Source of the DNA: Balanoglossus misakiensis
Taxonomy: Eukaryota; Hemichordata
Direction of reading: 5' to 3'
DNA length: 64,000 bases
NCBI GenBank assembly: GCA_040954595.2
Contig: CM082583.2
Coordinates: forward strand, 8,680,001-8,744,000
The notes under the pieces: model-generated
Seen by the model: only the letters and a program-made list of their open reading frames with translations
Databases searched by the model: none
Told to the model about the DNA's origin: nothing
Shown here: one piece after another, positions 26,555 to 40,879 of the stretch
Layout of the letters: the number at the start of each line of letters is the position of its first letter
Numbering within the stretch: position 1 is the first letter of the stretch
Translations under genes and position numbers: made by a program

Positions 26555-28023
26555 CCCAAATCGTCCCAAGTAGAAAGCAGGAAGCATTTGGCACCGCACA
26601 AATAGTTGCTTCCGCCCTGTTAACATTTGTACAGATCTCGCTGATCCTCTTTGGTTCTTACAATGCTTTTTTGAAACAATATCCGGCATCTCATGTTCTG
26701 TACTCATATATCGCAACATTTGCGATGAAACCGGGCACATATTGCTATTAGTCGGAATCCTGTCAGTGGGAATACTTGATGATGGTGCTTGGGGGTAGAT
26801 TTAGCACGTGTGGACAATCATGTCACTGTAAGGTATCCTAAACGGAAAAGATCTTCTTCGAAGGTTTTACAATATGAGATGGTAAGATATCACTTGAACT
26901 GCCACATGTGCCAAACATGAGTTTGGAAACCTGAGTGTATTAATGCAGAAAAGAATCCACTCGCACACAATCAATGATGTTTCAACTGGTCAACGACCTG
27001 TATTGTACATCCAAAAAGAAAATTACATGAAGTACAACTACAATATAACTCTCCTCTAATCACTAGCAACGATAATTCGGCTGATGATAGGCTTTGCGCC
27101 TTAAATAGACTAAAAGCTTAAAAGACATGAAGCTTAATGTGAAGACATGAAATGTCCACAGTCACTGATAGAACGGTAGAGAGGTCCCTTTCGGAATAAA
27201 CCTCGCCAGTGACAATGATATCTCAGATGCAACCGAGTTTAGTTTAGTCTGGTCGCGTGTAATCTCGACCCACATTCTAATGTTGACCCCACTTTCTTTG
27301 TAAAGCAAGCGTTTTCGTCTTCTGTCATATTAACTAGATGTTTTTTAAATGTGCAGAATATTTAACCTTAAACCATGTGATTCTGAATGAGTGTAAGCCC
27401 CTGGGATTTATTAATAGGTTTCCATGGAAATATCACGTTTGGTAAGAACTACTTTCTCTCCACAATAACACGACCTGGTTTCAATATAATATAATGAAGG
27501 CGTCTTCACGTTATTTCAAAACACAAACCCGATGCAAACATCAACTAGTTAGGGTTGTAAACAGAGCACAAAGAAATACTTTTTTTTCTCGGAACATCGT
27601 GTACTTTTACATGGCGAACTTGGTGCTATTAAAACGACCAGAGACACTTCAATATATTAGCTCAAGAAAAATACTGTAAAAACACGGTGTCATCATGGCG
27701 ATTTGAATGTTTTTAGTCCTCTGATTCGAAGAAGAAAAATCGATAAAATACGAAATGGAACATCTGCTTTCGACGGCTTCATAAATATACGAATATCGGT
27801 TAAGACTATATATATATATATACATAGCACATACGTAGTAGGCATTCGGGTGGAGAAAATATCTTATTATAAGTGCTTACTTTTTGCAAAATAACACTTT
27901 GTCTTTTTACGCAAGCATTAAGTTACAGTCAGGCTTCCTGTGCCTTTCTGCTAACCAATAAATACAATAACTAGCATAAACGAAGTGTAAAATAATCTAA
28001 AAAATCAATCTGTTTAGCACTGC

Positions 28024-29187
28024 TCATTGTTGCGGTTTCAGAAATCTGTCGTCGGTTGTCTCGGCATTCCTGTCCACGTGCGATGATACTTTCGACGACT
28101 GTGTAGGACCTGTGTTTCCCGAAGGGTGGGTAGCTTCAGTGCTGGACAGCGGTCCCACCCTTCGATGGCCGCAGAGGAGCTTCCTCACGCCTTCCTGAAA
28201 CTGGCGGTACTTCAGGGCGTAGATAACGGGGTTGACGCACATGTTGCAGAATGCCATGACGACGGTCGTGTTGATGAGGATCCTCGTGTGGTACTTACCG
28301 GCCACGTTGTACTCCAGGTAGATGTAGTGGTTCGGTCCCCAGCAGATGGCGTACGTGACGCAGACGGCGACCAACATCTTCAGCACGTTCTTTCTGGCCT
28401 TCACGTTGGCGGGGCTCTCTTGCTGCTCGTTCGCCTTCCGCTGGGGGTTGGCGCCGCTGGTGGACGCGGCTTGAGAAGTCGCCGTTGCTACGCCGAGTTT
28501 CCGAGACCGACGCTTGAGGACGACGAACATGCTGGTGTACGAGAACGCCATGAGGAGGATAGGGATGAAATATTCCACCAAGAATACCATCACGCCAACG
28601 ACGACCTGCATGGAGCCCTCGGGATAGTACACGCCGCACGAACCGTTGCCTCGGTTGTAGTTCGCCTTCGCCCAGTAGGATTGGTACGCCAACCCCAAAG
28701 CCCACACAAACACGCAGCCGCACCTGGCTTTGAACATCGAGAAGTGCTGGCGATGGACCAGCGGGAACACGATCGCCATGTAACGTTCCAACGTCAGGGC
28801 GATCAAGTTGTAGGTGGACACGTTAAACGTTGCCCACATGAAATACCTGGAGAGCCACAGTTTACACAGGACGTCTCCGGCCATCCCCACGGGGACCACC
28901 ACGTTGTACTTGTTGGGGCCCAGGTTTTGAGTAACCACCAGCAACGAACTCACCAGGTCGACCAGGGACTGGTTGAAGATGAACATGTTGGTGGTCCGAA
29001 GATCTCGTACTTTCAAGATAACGACGCAGACGATGATGTTGCCGAGGATGCCAGCGACGCCGAGGACACCGAATATTATATTCATCGTGTAAACTTCGGG
29101 ACTCGGCTGGTTTGACTGTGACCCTGCCGGGTTGGCGCTCCCTTCGGTGGCATTTTCGTAAGTTGTCGAGACCGCTGTTGTGTTCAT
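28024..29187 (-). CDS. Class A (rhodopsin-like) G-protein-coupled receptor, orphan peptide-receptor type
   Basis: This is a seven-transmembrane receptor of 387 residues in a single coding exon. The extracellular N terminus (1-35) has glycosylation sites at N2 and N12. TM1 contains GN with N50. TM2 has D77 in NQSLVDL. C108 at the top of TM3 can bond with C184 in the second extracellular loop. E134-R135-Y136 replaces DRY. TM4 has W162 and TM5 has P209. The third intracellular loop is Ser/Thr-rich and basic (225-267). TM6 carries CWGPN (282-286) and TM7 carries NPVIY (319-323). C339 may be palmitoylated. The intact core motifs indicate a working receptor. The WATFNVSTYN/LERYMAIVFPL pattern is what I associate with expanded peptide-receptor-like families of invertebrate deuterostomes; the ligand is unknown. 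A splice acceptor lies five bases before the ATG, so the 5' UTR is spliced. Confidence 0.93.
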   Translation of the reverse strand: MNTTAVSTTYENATEGSANPAGSQSNQPSPEVYTMNIIFGVLGVAGILGNIIVCVVILKVRDLRTTNMFIFNQSLVDLVSSLLVVTQNLGPNKYNVVVPVGMAGDVLCKLWLSRYFMWATFNVSTYNLIALTLERYMAIVFPLVHRQHFSMFKARCGCVFVWALGLAYQSYWAKANYNRGNGSCGVYYPEGSMQVVVGVMVFLVEYFIPILLMAFSYTSMFVVLKRRSRKLGVATATSQAASTSGANPQRKANEQQESPANVKARKNVLKMLVAVCVTYAICWGPNHYIYLEYNVAGKYHTRILINTTVVMAFCNMCVNPVIYALKYRQFQEGVRKLLCGHRRVGPLSSTEATHPSGNTGPTQSSKVSSHVDRNAETTDDRFLKPQQ

Positions 29188-29195
29188 TGTTCCTG
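29188..29195 (-). promoter_or_regulatory. Splice acceptor immediately upstream of GPCR start codon
   Basis: The minus strand reads CATTCTTTCAG|GAACAATG. AG is at 29194-29193 and only five untranslated bases precede the ATG. It implies a separate non-coding first exon further right. Confidence 0.55.
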
Positions 29196-30343
29196 AAAGA
29201 ATGGGAAAATGTCGGACTTTTAGTTATTAGATTTCATACCAAATCTGCTATGATTGTGAGGGGATGGTGAGGTGATGGTAGTGGTGGTGGTGGTTGTCAA
29301 CAGTGTTCACAGGTAATACGTTAATAGCATGATGTCGTGGATCACAGAAATATTTTTGACAGAGTCTACACTGAGAAACGCCCAGGATTTCAAATCTGTT
29401 ATATGAAACTTTTACGCTTGTCTCTTCGCCTACGTGGTTTTTGGCACGTCTGCAACCAGTTTCGGATATTCCTTTACCGCCCACCGAGAAGACCCCAACA
29501 ACGAGCCCGATATCTTATTCGCTAGTTTGAGTGTCCCGTTTTGACATAATTGCCCGCTCCTCGAGAAGGCACCCCTCCGCCCTTCATAAAAGACAGGTAC
29601 GATGTTTTATATCTGGCTCAGTGCGGGGCGAAAAATCCAGGGGCCAACCCTAGTGATGTCACGAGAAACCCTCACTTTCCCTATCACACGTGCGTAGAGT
29701 GTTGAGGCAGCTTTTCACACGGAGCGGGTAATTTGACGCCTTCAATAACACGCTCTTCCGCGCCATTCGAAGCAACGCGGGTTTCTTAACCCAAGAGGCG
29801 ATGGACTCCCGTGGTACAGTGAAATCCAGTTTGAACAAAGGATATATCACAAGCCGGTCGATTATGGGGAACATTCTCGGTGTAATCACTGCTAGTAACA
29901 CTTCATAATTGCGACGATGACATCCTAATGCGGCACTACAAGGAGAAAGTAACAAAGACCCTAACCCTTTCAAGCGGTATACGCACACAGCAGAGATATC
30001 TCGGTGTCGAAACATATAATGCGCGGATGTCGCGGCTAGAGGCTGCTTCCGTCATCCTACCAACCTACGCAATAGCAATCAAGCTCACTCACTCTTTTGT
30101 AGATTCTGAACTATGTCGCATAACACCTCTGGCTTGAATTATCTCTGTGAAACAAAGAGACGAACTAAAGAACCGGCCTGCAGCGCTTGTTCTTTATGCA
30201 ACTTTCGAAAGTCTCCCCTCCTGGTGACAGTATCGTCAGCATGATCAGAGGAGATTGTAAGGTTTCGGTCCAAATTTTCCACGACTCTTAAAGAAGTTTA
30301 CAGTGTCACATATTGTCAAATTTTAGATAGAAAGATACATGTC

Positions 30344-30533
<190 letters not shown>

Positions 30534-33500
30534 ATGGTTTGTAATGGTTTGTAATGCTTTAGGCCTATTTCTATCTTTCCCGGCCGATAGTCGTTTATCC
30601 AGGGAAGAGAAAGGCATGTACGTTATAATGGTTTTCCATCGCAACATCTTGTTCTCATCTCTTTTTTGGACAAAAATTCAGTTTTGATTAGAGCCAGATC
30701 AGAAAATTATCGAAACGTGAATTTCCTACAACACACAAGACTAATACTTGCGTACTTTTGCACAATGGAATACTTTAAATTGATTTTTTAAATAAAAACC
30801 TACTGTCGTCATTTTGATCGCAATCATCACGATTTGATGTGATGGTGTTCGTGGTTGAAGTATGAAATAACTTAGCTGAAAACGTCTTTAGTGATATGTA
30901 CCCCACAGCAACAAAAATTGTTCAGTAAAGTATTTGCAGCTTCTTTTTCATTGTGCAAATAGATGGAAAGCGCTTCCATCACTTCTGAAGAAATTACACA
31001 AAGTGCGTTTTCGTTTTGGGGGTATGCCAGCCTTCCAAAACTCTATATGTGGACTGATATGTCGGGCGAATTCGGTTCTTTTGTCACAATGGTTAAATGA
31101 CATTCAAAATAACTGCTATGAATTCTGTTGAAAACCTGTTAGAAATTCTTATTCGAGTAATTGTGGTATTGAACACAAAGTCCATCCCGTTCGCTGTTAC
31201 CCCTGCGGTGGCGTGAATTAACTGGAAAACGGGGGTATTTCTCGGAAAAAGGCTAAGGATGACAGAACGCGTTTCTGGAGGTGTTCACGTTCATGACGGG
31301 ATAAACGATAGCCGTGCCCGAACTGTAGATCAGGCAATAGCTCAGGATCCGTCCGATTGACTTTAATACGTTGTACTACTTTGATCTTTTCTCAACACAA
31401 TACAATTATCTTACTTTTTAAACGATAATATATCCAACTCGCATCAAAACTCGCATCACGCTCAGTGTGTGAAACTGCAGGGAAAGAGTACACCATCTGA
31501 ATTAAAAAAAGGCGAGAAAAGTCCGATCTCTCTCATCAAAAATTTATTTGGTTGAACTCGGCACATCACTTCCATTTGTGGTGAAATATTTATGTGCTTG
31601 GTTTTCTACATCGGAGAGAAAATAAGTATATTGGGTTCTTATTACCGAAGGCGTACGGGTTGTCACCCTGCTTTAATTGTATCCGACAACAATCTTTATA
31701 CTCATTTTACAGGTCCCTTAGGATGATGAAACCTTCGAATCATCATTTTATTGACCGTATCACGAACCATGTTGTCCTCGTGGAACAAATATGCTATGTG
31801 GAGAATATTTCTTTAGAAGGAGAAACAGTCAAACCGGACAACGTTCTGTTTAATAGGCTTCAGAATTCTTTCAGATGATTTGACGTGACTTAGCAAACGA
31901 AGATCAACGTTTGAGCTCATTTCATCATTCTCAGAGTTGTCATCGCTCGGACAAGTTGACCGGTACGCCAGTAGGCTGTCTTTGGGTGCTCTACGGGAAC
32001 TAAACCTTTTGTTACAACGGAAAATAAGCTTCCTATCCATGTCCCTCGTTGAGGACGTTTTAAATTACCTGCCGCGAGAATGACTCTACATGAAATGTAT
32101 TCGTCCGTGACATAAGGAGGATTTTGAAAACGAACAAATCATAGATAATTGGAAAGCAACTGATGAATGTTTTTTTTTAAATCGTATCAGGTCATTCAAG
32201 ATGAAACGATAGATCAAACTGCTATTAATCGATGGTTAAATGTCAGCGTCTTACTGATTATAGTAAAACCTGCAGCAGTACGTGCATTGGTTGGCTAGAT
32301 GATCCGAAAGTTTTAGAGGAACCCCAATGTTATCAAAGTACACTCTATGTTGTAGAATTGTAGGAGGAACAGTTTAAGACTTTGATTTTCGAGGCGGATA
32401 TTTCCTTAAAGTGGTTAGTAATCACACGCCGCAATTAAAAGCAGATGGTTAGGACAGTTAAATGGGTACATCCATGTCAGCAGGGATGAAACAAGACAGA
32501 AGGTTTGGAGGCGAAAAAAAACAAAACAACAAGTTTGACTTCTCCAATCTAGATATTGTCTTTAATATTTTACGAAAGTATAAAATGTTACATTTTTCCT
32601 GAAGGACGTTGTCCAAACAACGCATCGCCTTCATATTGTTATTGACATTCAGAACGGTGTTGACGTCACGGTGCATCTCGTGTATTTTTTCAGATGGGCG
32701 TATACATATACCTGGTAATCGCTACTCGTCGCTCTTGATCAAAGAAGAGCTCGGAACGTATAGCAGAAAGGCCGACATTTAAGAAATTGTTTTTCAGTCG
32801 CTTTAACCCTTGGCATATCAAATATTAAATTCCTCCCTGTTTCGGCCGTCACATGCGCACCTGTCGTTGTTCACGTTCCCTAGGCGAATTCATGTTTTCA
32901 ATAACGTCAGCGAGAGATAACATTTCGTCGAAGCAAAGCCGCTAACACGGGACTTTGCGACTCGGAAATTTGATCCGATAGACTTAGTCGAGTGATGCAC
33001 CTAAACCGACTCGCCGCCAGACATTGCGTCTAGATTTTGAGTATCGTTCCGCGCTGTCGAAGGCTTTTTAATATTCTGTAGTTTCTGTCCAGAAGCTGCC
33101 GTAGCTTTCTTCGTGTAAACAGTTTCGAGCAAAGACGATGACATGGATATTTTCAAAGATGGCACATTATAAAGTACCCCAAATAACATCCATTGGGATA
33201 TCAGCTAAATATTGTGATAGTCCACCATTATTGCCTGCGTATTTTCTCGCAAGATATGAAATGTACACAGTTTGATTTTAAAGGAAAACTACGTAAGCAA
33301 CCAGAATGGTTTGATACCACCTGTGTTTCAAAAAGACGTTGTATGTATAATTAGGGAAAATTCAGTTCAATGTAATCAGGAGAGGAGAGGTGAGGTGAGA
33401 CTGTGATGTCGTTTCGTTGTGACGACGTGACTCCGACAAGTGCCGCTGGTTTTTTTGTTCACCGCCCTAAATAATAGCTCTGCACTCAGGCTGCCATGTA

Positions 33501-34208
33501 CGTGAAGTTTTGGAGAAACCGGTGTTTAACAACATTTCGCAATATCATCTCTAAAAACAGAGAGTAACTTTCCCTTTGAAAAAAATTACCTGACCACCAA
33601 AAACGAAAGAAGCGTGCGCAGACAAGCCGAGCCACGAGGAAATTTGAGAAGAACGCGAAGAATCGAGGAAATTTGAGAAGAGCGCGAAGAAATCGATGAT
33701 GTGTCTTATCTTTTTTCAGAAGGAACGAAACAATGAGAAGGTTTGCTCGAGCAATTTCTAACGGAGAGTAATTGAAACCATGTTTCAGATAAGCACTATT
33801 CATGACAGTCAGAATAGGATTGGCTTTAGCGGTAAAAAATCTGAAATATTGAATTCCGCACGCTTTCACGCAATCCTAAAAAATATATATTTATTTAAAC
33901 ATCTTACGATGTCTATCGATGGGCGCGTTGAAATGACTCTGCCGAGCTTAAACAAGTCGTTGCCATAGCTACACACACCGTCTCCTCACAAACTGAAACG
34001 TGCAGTTAAGCGTGCGCAGTTCCCATTCGTCGATGTCACACTCGCAACAACTCACGCAAGGTAAAAGACCCCCAAACCAACTGAATCCTACACAAGAGCC
34101 GAGTTGAATATTTCTGTTTAGATGTTTACCGTAGCCAAAACGACATTCGTAACTCACGAATTTCTTTATACCCAAATTGGGTCCATTGTCGTGCATTGGC
34201 CATTAAAC

Positions 34209-34248
<40 letters not shown>

Positions 34249-34261
34249 ATTGTTGTTGTTT
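34209..34261. repeat. (TTG)n microsatellite
   Basis: This is a nearly perfect TTG array with one TTA interruption. It encodes artificial Leu or Asn runs. Confidence 0.95.
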
Positions 34262-36946
34262 TTGGCGAATGCATTTGTTTGTGCGCAACGCGTTTTAATA
34301 CTAGCACTAAGTCTGTTAATACGAGTCAAGGATATCTATCCACCATCACATGTACATACGGTCAAGTACATCACAGAGTGGCGATCCCTTTGTCACACAC
34401 ACAGAGACCAAAGGGATATACGCAGAAACAATGCGGACACTATTCGGATTTCATCAAACCATCTAGGTCATTTTTTTTCAGATTTACAGAATTAAATTTA
34501 AAAAGATTATGTCGATGTTTATCTTTCTCTTGAAATGTATATCGTTAAATCGCCCTTTTACTTTCAGACTTTCTTCAGCAGAGAAATATCAAGGATTCAT
34601 TCCTAATATTACAAAGATCCTTTTAAATCTGACGTGATTTCTTCGTGAATCTTGCGCTGAAATGTCTTGTCCTCGAGAAACAATATGTGGAAAAACAGAT
34701 GTGAAAGATGCAATTCACGAGAACGAGAAGTATTGCTGAGGGCAGAGACTAGAAAGTAGTATACGATGCTAATTTACTCTTGGTTACACAGAAGTTATTA
34801 TGGCTGTTCCAGGAAATGGAACGTGTTTTCAGTACGTGTCGGAATACAGTTGATGATTTCTGGACTCTGTTTAACCTCGTCTTGCCGCACGGCGAAAACA
34901 CTAGACTTCATTTGAAGACATCGCACTTATATAGCTCAAATGACGCGTGTTTCATCGCCAATATTCTAGAAGATAATATGTATACGTTCAATGGCCGAGA
35001 CTCACGTGATCAATTAAGAAACTCTTTAAGAAAGTGCGTTAGACTTGATATTTATATGAGAACTGAATGGTCATGCATATTGCTTTCCGTCTGAAGGGGG
35101 CTACTCATTCAGCGCAATTGTTTGGTGCATTATCCCGATTGATCAAAAGCTGAACACTGTCAGGTAACTTACTGCGTTGGTCCAGCTATTCTCATTCTCC
35201 GAACAAAACCAACAACAGTAAGAACAACAACAACGACGACGACAAAAGAGACGGCAACAACTCGCTCACCAAGCCACAAAATCAATTACCCTCCCACCTA
35301 AAAACCCCAACCACCCACCACCCCACAAACCCAGGCCAATCACCCACCCACCCATACGTCTATGCATCATCAAATGAATGAAAGAAAGAATGAATGAATG
35401 AATTAAACAACCAACCTGAACTATTCAACATCAGCAATTCCTGTTCATGGATTCTGATTAAGACAGTAGGCCTAATCACGTTGTAAATTATTTTTAGTGG
35501 AGAAAATCACCCGAAGACTTCGAAAAAGAATATAATCCGGCGGCATCGACTCTGGCTCAAAAACGAATAAACGACTAAATATGAAGTTGCCAGCTTCAGT
35601 TACAAAGATAAAACATACCTCAAACACGTAGATGACGAGTATTTGAAAACTCAGCTCGCTCTCCACGTCACAAACTGTCCCTCGGCGAGTCTGGTGAATT
35701 ATGGCAAGACTGTCCTGCTTATTTAGTTTTTATGACGGCAGAAAATTATGCAAAAGACAACTCGTGGAGCAGCCTACGGCTGTTTACGTCACACAAACCT
35801 AACACTTATACTATGGTTGCCATGGAAACATATTTTCATGTTCTTCCAATCAGAAGCGTTTTTTTAAAAGATGTATTAGAATAGGCCGCACAGTGTATAT
35901 TGCCAACGCTCAATGGATTGACGATTAACATAGCCTGCCGAATGCGAATATTTCAATTAAACCAATCATTCCTTCTAGTTTTTTTTTATTGATTTAGCGA
36001 TGCTAAAATAGTAATTTAGACGTAAAGAAACGGCGTCCAAGTTTCATAACACCTTACAGGAGAACATAGACGAGGACCAAGTGTTAGCAACAACTTCACA
36101 GCGAATACACTCCGTCACTGTGACAGCTTGCCTCTCTAAGTTGGTTTCTGCTCTTTTTTGATAGGCTCAAATAAAATTGTACGCCCGTTTTTTCCGCCGA
36201 TGTGCGCTTTCCCAACGGCAGTATTCGGTCAGAGACGCACACAACTGACGCAGTCACAATACATCGCGGGTACCGATTGAGAGCGTCGCCACGGCCACCT
36301 TGGTCGGAAAGAAATTCGGAAACATTTTCTGAAGTCGACTTAACGTCATATGTTAACTGGACTGAATTGAAGAAAGCAGTATCGGTAAGATGATGAGCAT
36401 ATTAATAAAATCACACACAGCAAATTATCATTGCAGCCGCCATCAGAAAGACCATGGCACACACAAAGGCCTTACTTACAAAAACCAACTATCCATGGCC
36501 ACCTGATGGAAAATGTCAGGCCATTGCAAAACAAAATGTATTTTGCCGACTGAAAATGCATACACAGAAAGACTTAAAAACAATCCATAGCTAAAAAAAA
36601 CAGATCTAGAAGATTAGGGATATCAATTATTCGTACAAAATGGCGGCATCATTGTACTCAAGCGCAACCAAACGAAGTAATCTGTGCATAGCAGAGATAT
36701 TACTGATCATAATAACATGTATATTTAATTTACTCAACAAACGAAGAGTCCGTGAGCAATCTCAAAATATCGTCATCAAAAATAAATTCTGCCCCGAGAA
36801 CCACATCGACCCACACATGAAGTCAATTCATCAAGACCACTTGATTCCTTAAACAACGCCGAGAACCGACGAAAAATATTCAAAAACATACTAGATGAAT
36901 CAGTGATCGTGAAGTATGCCCGCGCGAGTGTTCCTATGTGCCTTGG

Positions 36947-37067
36947 GGGAGGGAGGGAGGGATGGAAGGGGAAGGAAAGGGAGGGGAGGGGAGGGGGAGG
37001 GGAAGTGGGGAAAGAGGGAGAGAGAGAGAGAGCGAGAGAGAGACAGAGATAGAAGGGGAGGGAGAGG
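36947..37067. repeat. Polypurine (G/A) tract
   Basis: About 120 bases are almost only A and G on the plus strand, grading from GGGA blocks into GAGA. Such a tract can form triplex (H-) DNA. Confidence 0.9.
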
Positions 37068-37869
37068 TTTGTGACTGTGCTGATATACTCGAAGGTATAT
37101 ACAAAACGTTAAACTACAGAGAACATCCATTACATTCGCATTTTACTTACCTACTGTACTTTTTACACCCAAGCTTGGTTGCAACAGTTTGAATATTGAA
37201 ACCCCACTGAAAGAAACACGAAATATCGCACATTTACCAGCATTGTTAGCCGGAAACCAAAACTTTTTTTTTCAACTATGCAGACGATTTTTGCTCATAG
37301 ATTGCCAGCCTGTCATGTCTTGCAAAGCATAGAAATATGACTTTATCCGTTTTTCATCCCAAGGCAGCAGATTTTCGCTTCTCAAAAAAAATCAATTTTA
37401 ACAAGCAACTCCCACATAATGTGTGATCGCCAAGCATTTCAATTACTGATGCACGGATCACGTTACAATACAAGTGATTCCCTGAAGTTGTGAACCGTGC
37501 GCCCCCGGTTGCCGTTGTTCTTCTTGATGCAGATGATGTGGGTCACACGGATCGATCGGTCATATTTACAGTGCTGTGGCGAGTTCAGTATGAGCATTGT
37601 GTGCGCTTTAATTTTTGGGGAACAAAATAAATATCTGTCGACATCACAACGGCAATTGTGATCTTCGTAAGTCACGATGTCGTCAGATGACGTCAATACA
37701 CGTGAAAGAAGACTGAAGAAGCTGACGATGATAACGAATTGTACTGACTGTGTGTTATTGTTTCTTTTCAACGGAAGAGGCCTGTCATTTCATCGTAGGG
37801 CTGAATCTGTTTTCGAATTCTGCCGGGAGATCTGGAGCTCAGCTTAATCGATTTCTGAACACAGTACAT

Positions 37870-37943
37870 TCGCTGGCTCACTCGCTGGCTCACTCACTCA
37901 CTCACTCGCTCGCTCGCTCGCCCGCCCGACCGCCCGCCCGCCC
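37870..37943. repeat. CTCA/CTCG/CCGC low-complexity tract
   Basis: A tetranucleotide array drifts from GCTCACTC through CTCG into CCGC units. It is a GC-rich island in otherwise AT-rich DNA. Confidence 0.8.
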
Positions 37944-40868
37944 AATGCATGTGCAACTGAAACATGAAACGTGTATTCAGCGTGTCATTTCTCGATTCAT
38001 TTTATGGCCATGGGGACAAGGAATCTCTTTTCAGCGAGATTCAAAACGCGTGTCGACTAAAAAAGGGAATACGCCGGGAAACGTACAATTTCAACATATG
38101 GACGTCTTTTGAATTTGCAATACTATATAGTAAAGGTCGCTTCTGAAGGAAATTAAATCTCACGGCTTACCTTTTTGGACAGCGTCCAAAGAGTAATCAT
38201 TTCCGTTAGAAATCTCCACTTAATAGTTTATTGCTAGGGTGATCGACAAAAATGTGACAATCGCAAAGGGAAGCACATGTAGCTTGATATCGTTGAGATA
38301 CGCGAATAAATGTCAAAATGTGATATCTCGATCTGCACGTAGTCGGATGCGTTTGTTTCTTATAGATTCCCGGGTGCCCGAGGCTGAAAACAGTTGTAAT
38401 GTAATTTTAATTTAACCCACATTGACCTCAGGCAAATTCTACTAGGATATTTAATCATCATTTAATTATTCAATCATGCACTTTTGCGAGAAATATTGTT
38501 TACTTCTTCCCTATCAATAAATAATCATGTCTGCATAAACACTGTTTGTATGAACACTGTTCTCATGTTTCATGATGTGTAAGTCTTAAGTCTGTGATTT
38601 ATGAGTTCGTGTACTTTTGATCCTTTTGCAGAGCGAGTAAAACGAAACACATCTGTAAATAATATAATTTGCGTGTTCTGAGTTCCAGTCGAACAAGAGT
38701 CTTGAGTTACAAAACCCATCTGGTCTAGTCATATTCAGATAGCTGGGCTGTGAACACTCTGACACTTGACTGCGCAGTCTCCGTTTAGCCTCATGGCAGC
38801 TCTGGGGGTCACCTGTGTTAATTTTCTGATAACAACACCGTTTAAACACCTGGTCCCTCTGTAATTGATAGTAGAACGTAAATGTAACGCAAGAAATCGT
38901 GTTCATCTCGGAAATATGAGACAGGAACTGCCACAGTCAAATCATAGTTTACTCAGGGTCCGTAAACATGGTCAAATAAAAACAAAAAATTAGTTATAAA
39001 AAATGAAGAGTGAGCTCCCTGGCGATTTGTCTCCACGTTGCTATAGACATTTCTAAAGTGATCACAAATACGTTGAGTACTACAATTGTTGGAACGTGTC
39101 CACTGTTCTGATATACGATCCGGTCAATTTCATCTTTCAGTTGCCACAGACATGTAAACCGACAAGGCTGTAGGCTCCGTTTTCCGCGAAGCGACCTCGA
39201 CCTCTCGGCTGCTATATCCCCTGCCAACTACACCCCCACGAGGAAGGCTACGGTACCGCCAATGATTTGGGCTTTGATGATTAAAGGGGGACTTTTGTAT
39301 CAGGAAAAATAAGCCGACTTGAAAGGTGTGTGCAAGGATATTGTGCAGAGTATACGTGACGGATGTTGGAAATGGGCCTTGACATTTATTTCAACTTTCA
39401 AGCCCCGTGAGCTGAAACTTTTGGGATAATCTCATGACATTTATTTACACTAACATTGACCCATGAAAAATGTATGCACTGGAGTATATGTAAGCAGTAC
39501 AAAGCCTAGGTGCCTATGCAAGTTTTTACCAGACAAAAATAATAAAGTTTTGCATGGGAAAATGCAAAACACATGTACAACTGCATTCACTTTGAAAAGT
39601 GATAAACAAAGCATGATCTCATCGACTAAAACACAGTCACGTTTTATATGTTCGATTGTACTGATGTTTCTTTGATTTTGTTTGGCCATTTTGTCACAAA
39701 TAAGTGTTATCTTGATTTAGTGTCAGGCAATATCATTAAATAGACGGCATTGAAAGCAATATCCGAGATTTTTAAAGCTTGGATTGTTCATATATCGATT
39801 TGCAGTTAATATCGTGAAGTACATTGTACGTGTGCAATTTCTGAACACCCAACTTTCGCCCAGCGGGTAGGTACTGGCTAGTAGCACATGTATAGGCCTA
39901 GTGTTTTCCCGTATTCTCTGCTCTGTGCGAAGCTCATCATCTGCCTCGTGGTCTGTATTCAACGCTCACTCGGCGCGCTGTTGATTGATTGGGGCGGATA
40001 GGTGGGATGGGTGATGTGTTTTGTGATTGAGATACGGGGCTGGAGGCCGTGTTTTCGTTCTCTCTTCGCAAAGCTCCAAATGAAACTTGCTGTACCCCAG
40101 ACTGTCCAGGCTAAACTGTAATACTCGCAAACACTAGTAATTAAGATAATGGGTTGACTTATCACGGGGATTCGGATCCGTGGCTAGGCCTACCTGAGGC
40201 CAAGTGAAATCAGTCAGTCAGTATCATCAAAGAGTAATGCAGTGAGGCTGACGGGTTGAAATATAGCTACCCACGAGACTCCTTATATTTCAGTAAACAT
40301 GCTAGGCTAACTCATAAATACTCTGAAATCTAAAGGAACTAAATTAATTACAGTATTGTCGTCATTTTATTTTTCTCTTGAAACAAAGGTGGAGTCACAT
40401 CACATTGCACATAAAAGTTTTTTCGGTTACTATACATGTACTACTGTGATAGTCATATAATTGTCATCCCGAAGTAAAAGCGAAGACAATCTCAAGTCAC
40501 ATCGGTTACTTTAAGGAACCATAAAATTGAATGCTTAGTCACTTATCACTAATACGTTCTACCATCTTGAAGTGAATATCAAGTTAAATTTTGTATTTAT
40601 TGCCCTCTACAGGTTAAAATTGACAGCTTTAGTTTTCACAGGCTGACCCCCCCCCCCTCCCACCTTGATTATATAAAAAAAAAACACCATAGGTTATAAA
40701 TTCTCACATGTTATACTAATAGTCCCCCAATTTGTGTTTCTGCAATATAAATGCTGTAATGTAATGGTGCATGCATATTCATTATGTAAATACCAGATTC
40801 TAGACTCTCTCACAGCCCCTCTCGCCGTCCATGCAGGCTTATAGTCTAATTGCATATGGGACTGCTTG

Positions 40869-40874
40869 TTTATT
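40869..40874 (-). promoter_or_regulatory. Polyadenylation signal AATAAA of STRA6-like A
   Basis: AATAAA on the minus strand begins six bases after the TAA stop (40882-40880). If used it would give a very short 3' UTR; a later signal is possible. Confidence 0.35.
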
Positions 40875-40879
40875 GGTGC

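Larger units (their letters stand above)
22983..28023. other. Intergenic, no gene recognised
   Basis: This lies between the FAM174 start and the GPCR stop. It contains the presumed FAM174 promoter just right of 22982, a GAT microsatellite, and an ATTC/ATTT compound repeat. An open frame at 24561-24974 (plus, 137 codons) has no recognisable motif and is not called. Confidence 0.6.

Noticed and set aside
33486-33869. Minus-strand ORF of 127 codons
   Set aside because: Phe-rich translation of AT-rich DNA with no domain features and no splice support.
36202-36393. Plus-strand ORF ending at a good donor (GTAAGA)
   Set aside because: It has no in-frame ATG at its start and no phase-matched downstream exon that I could find.
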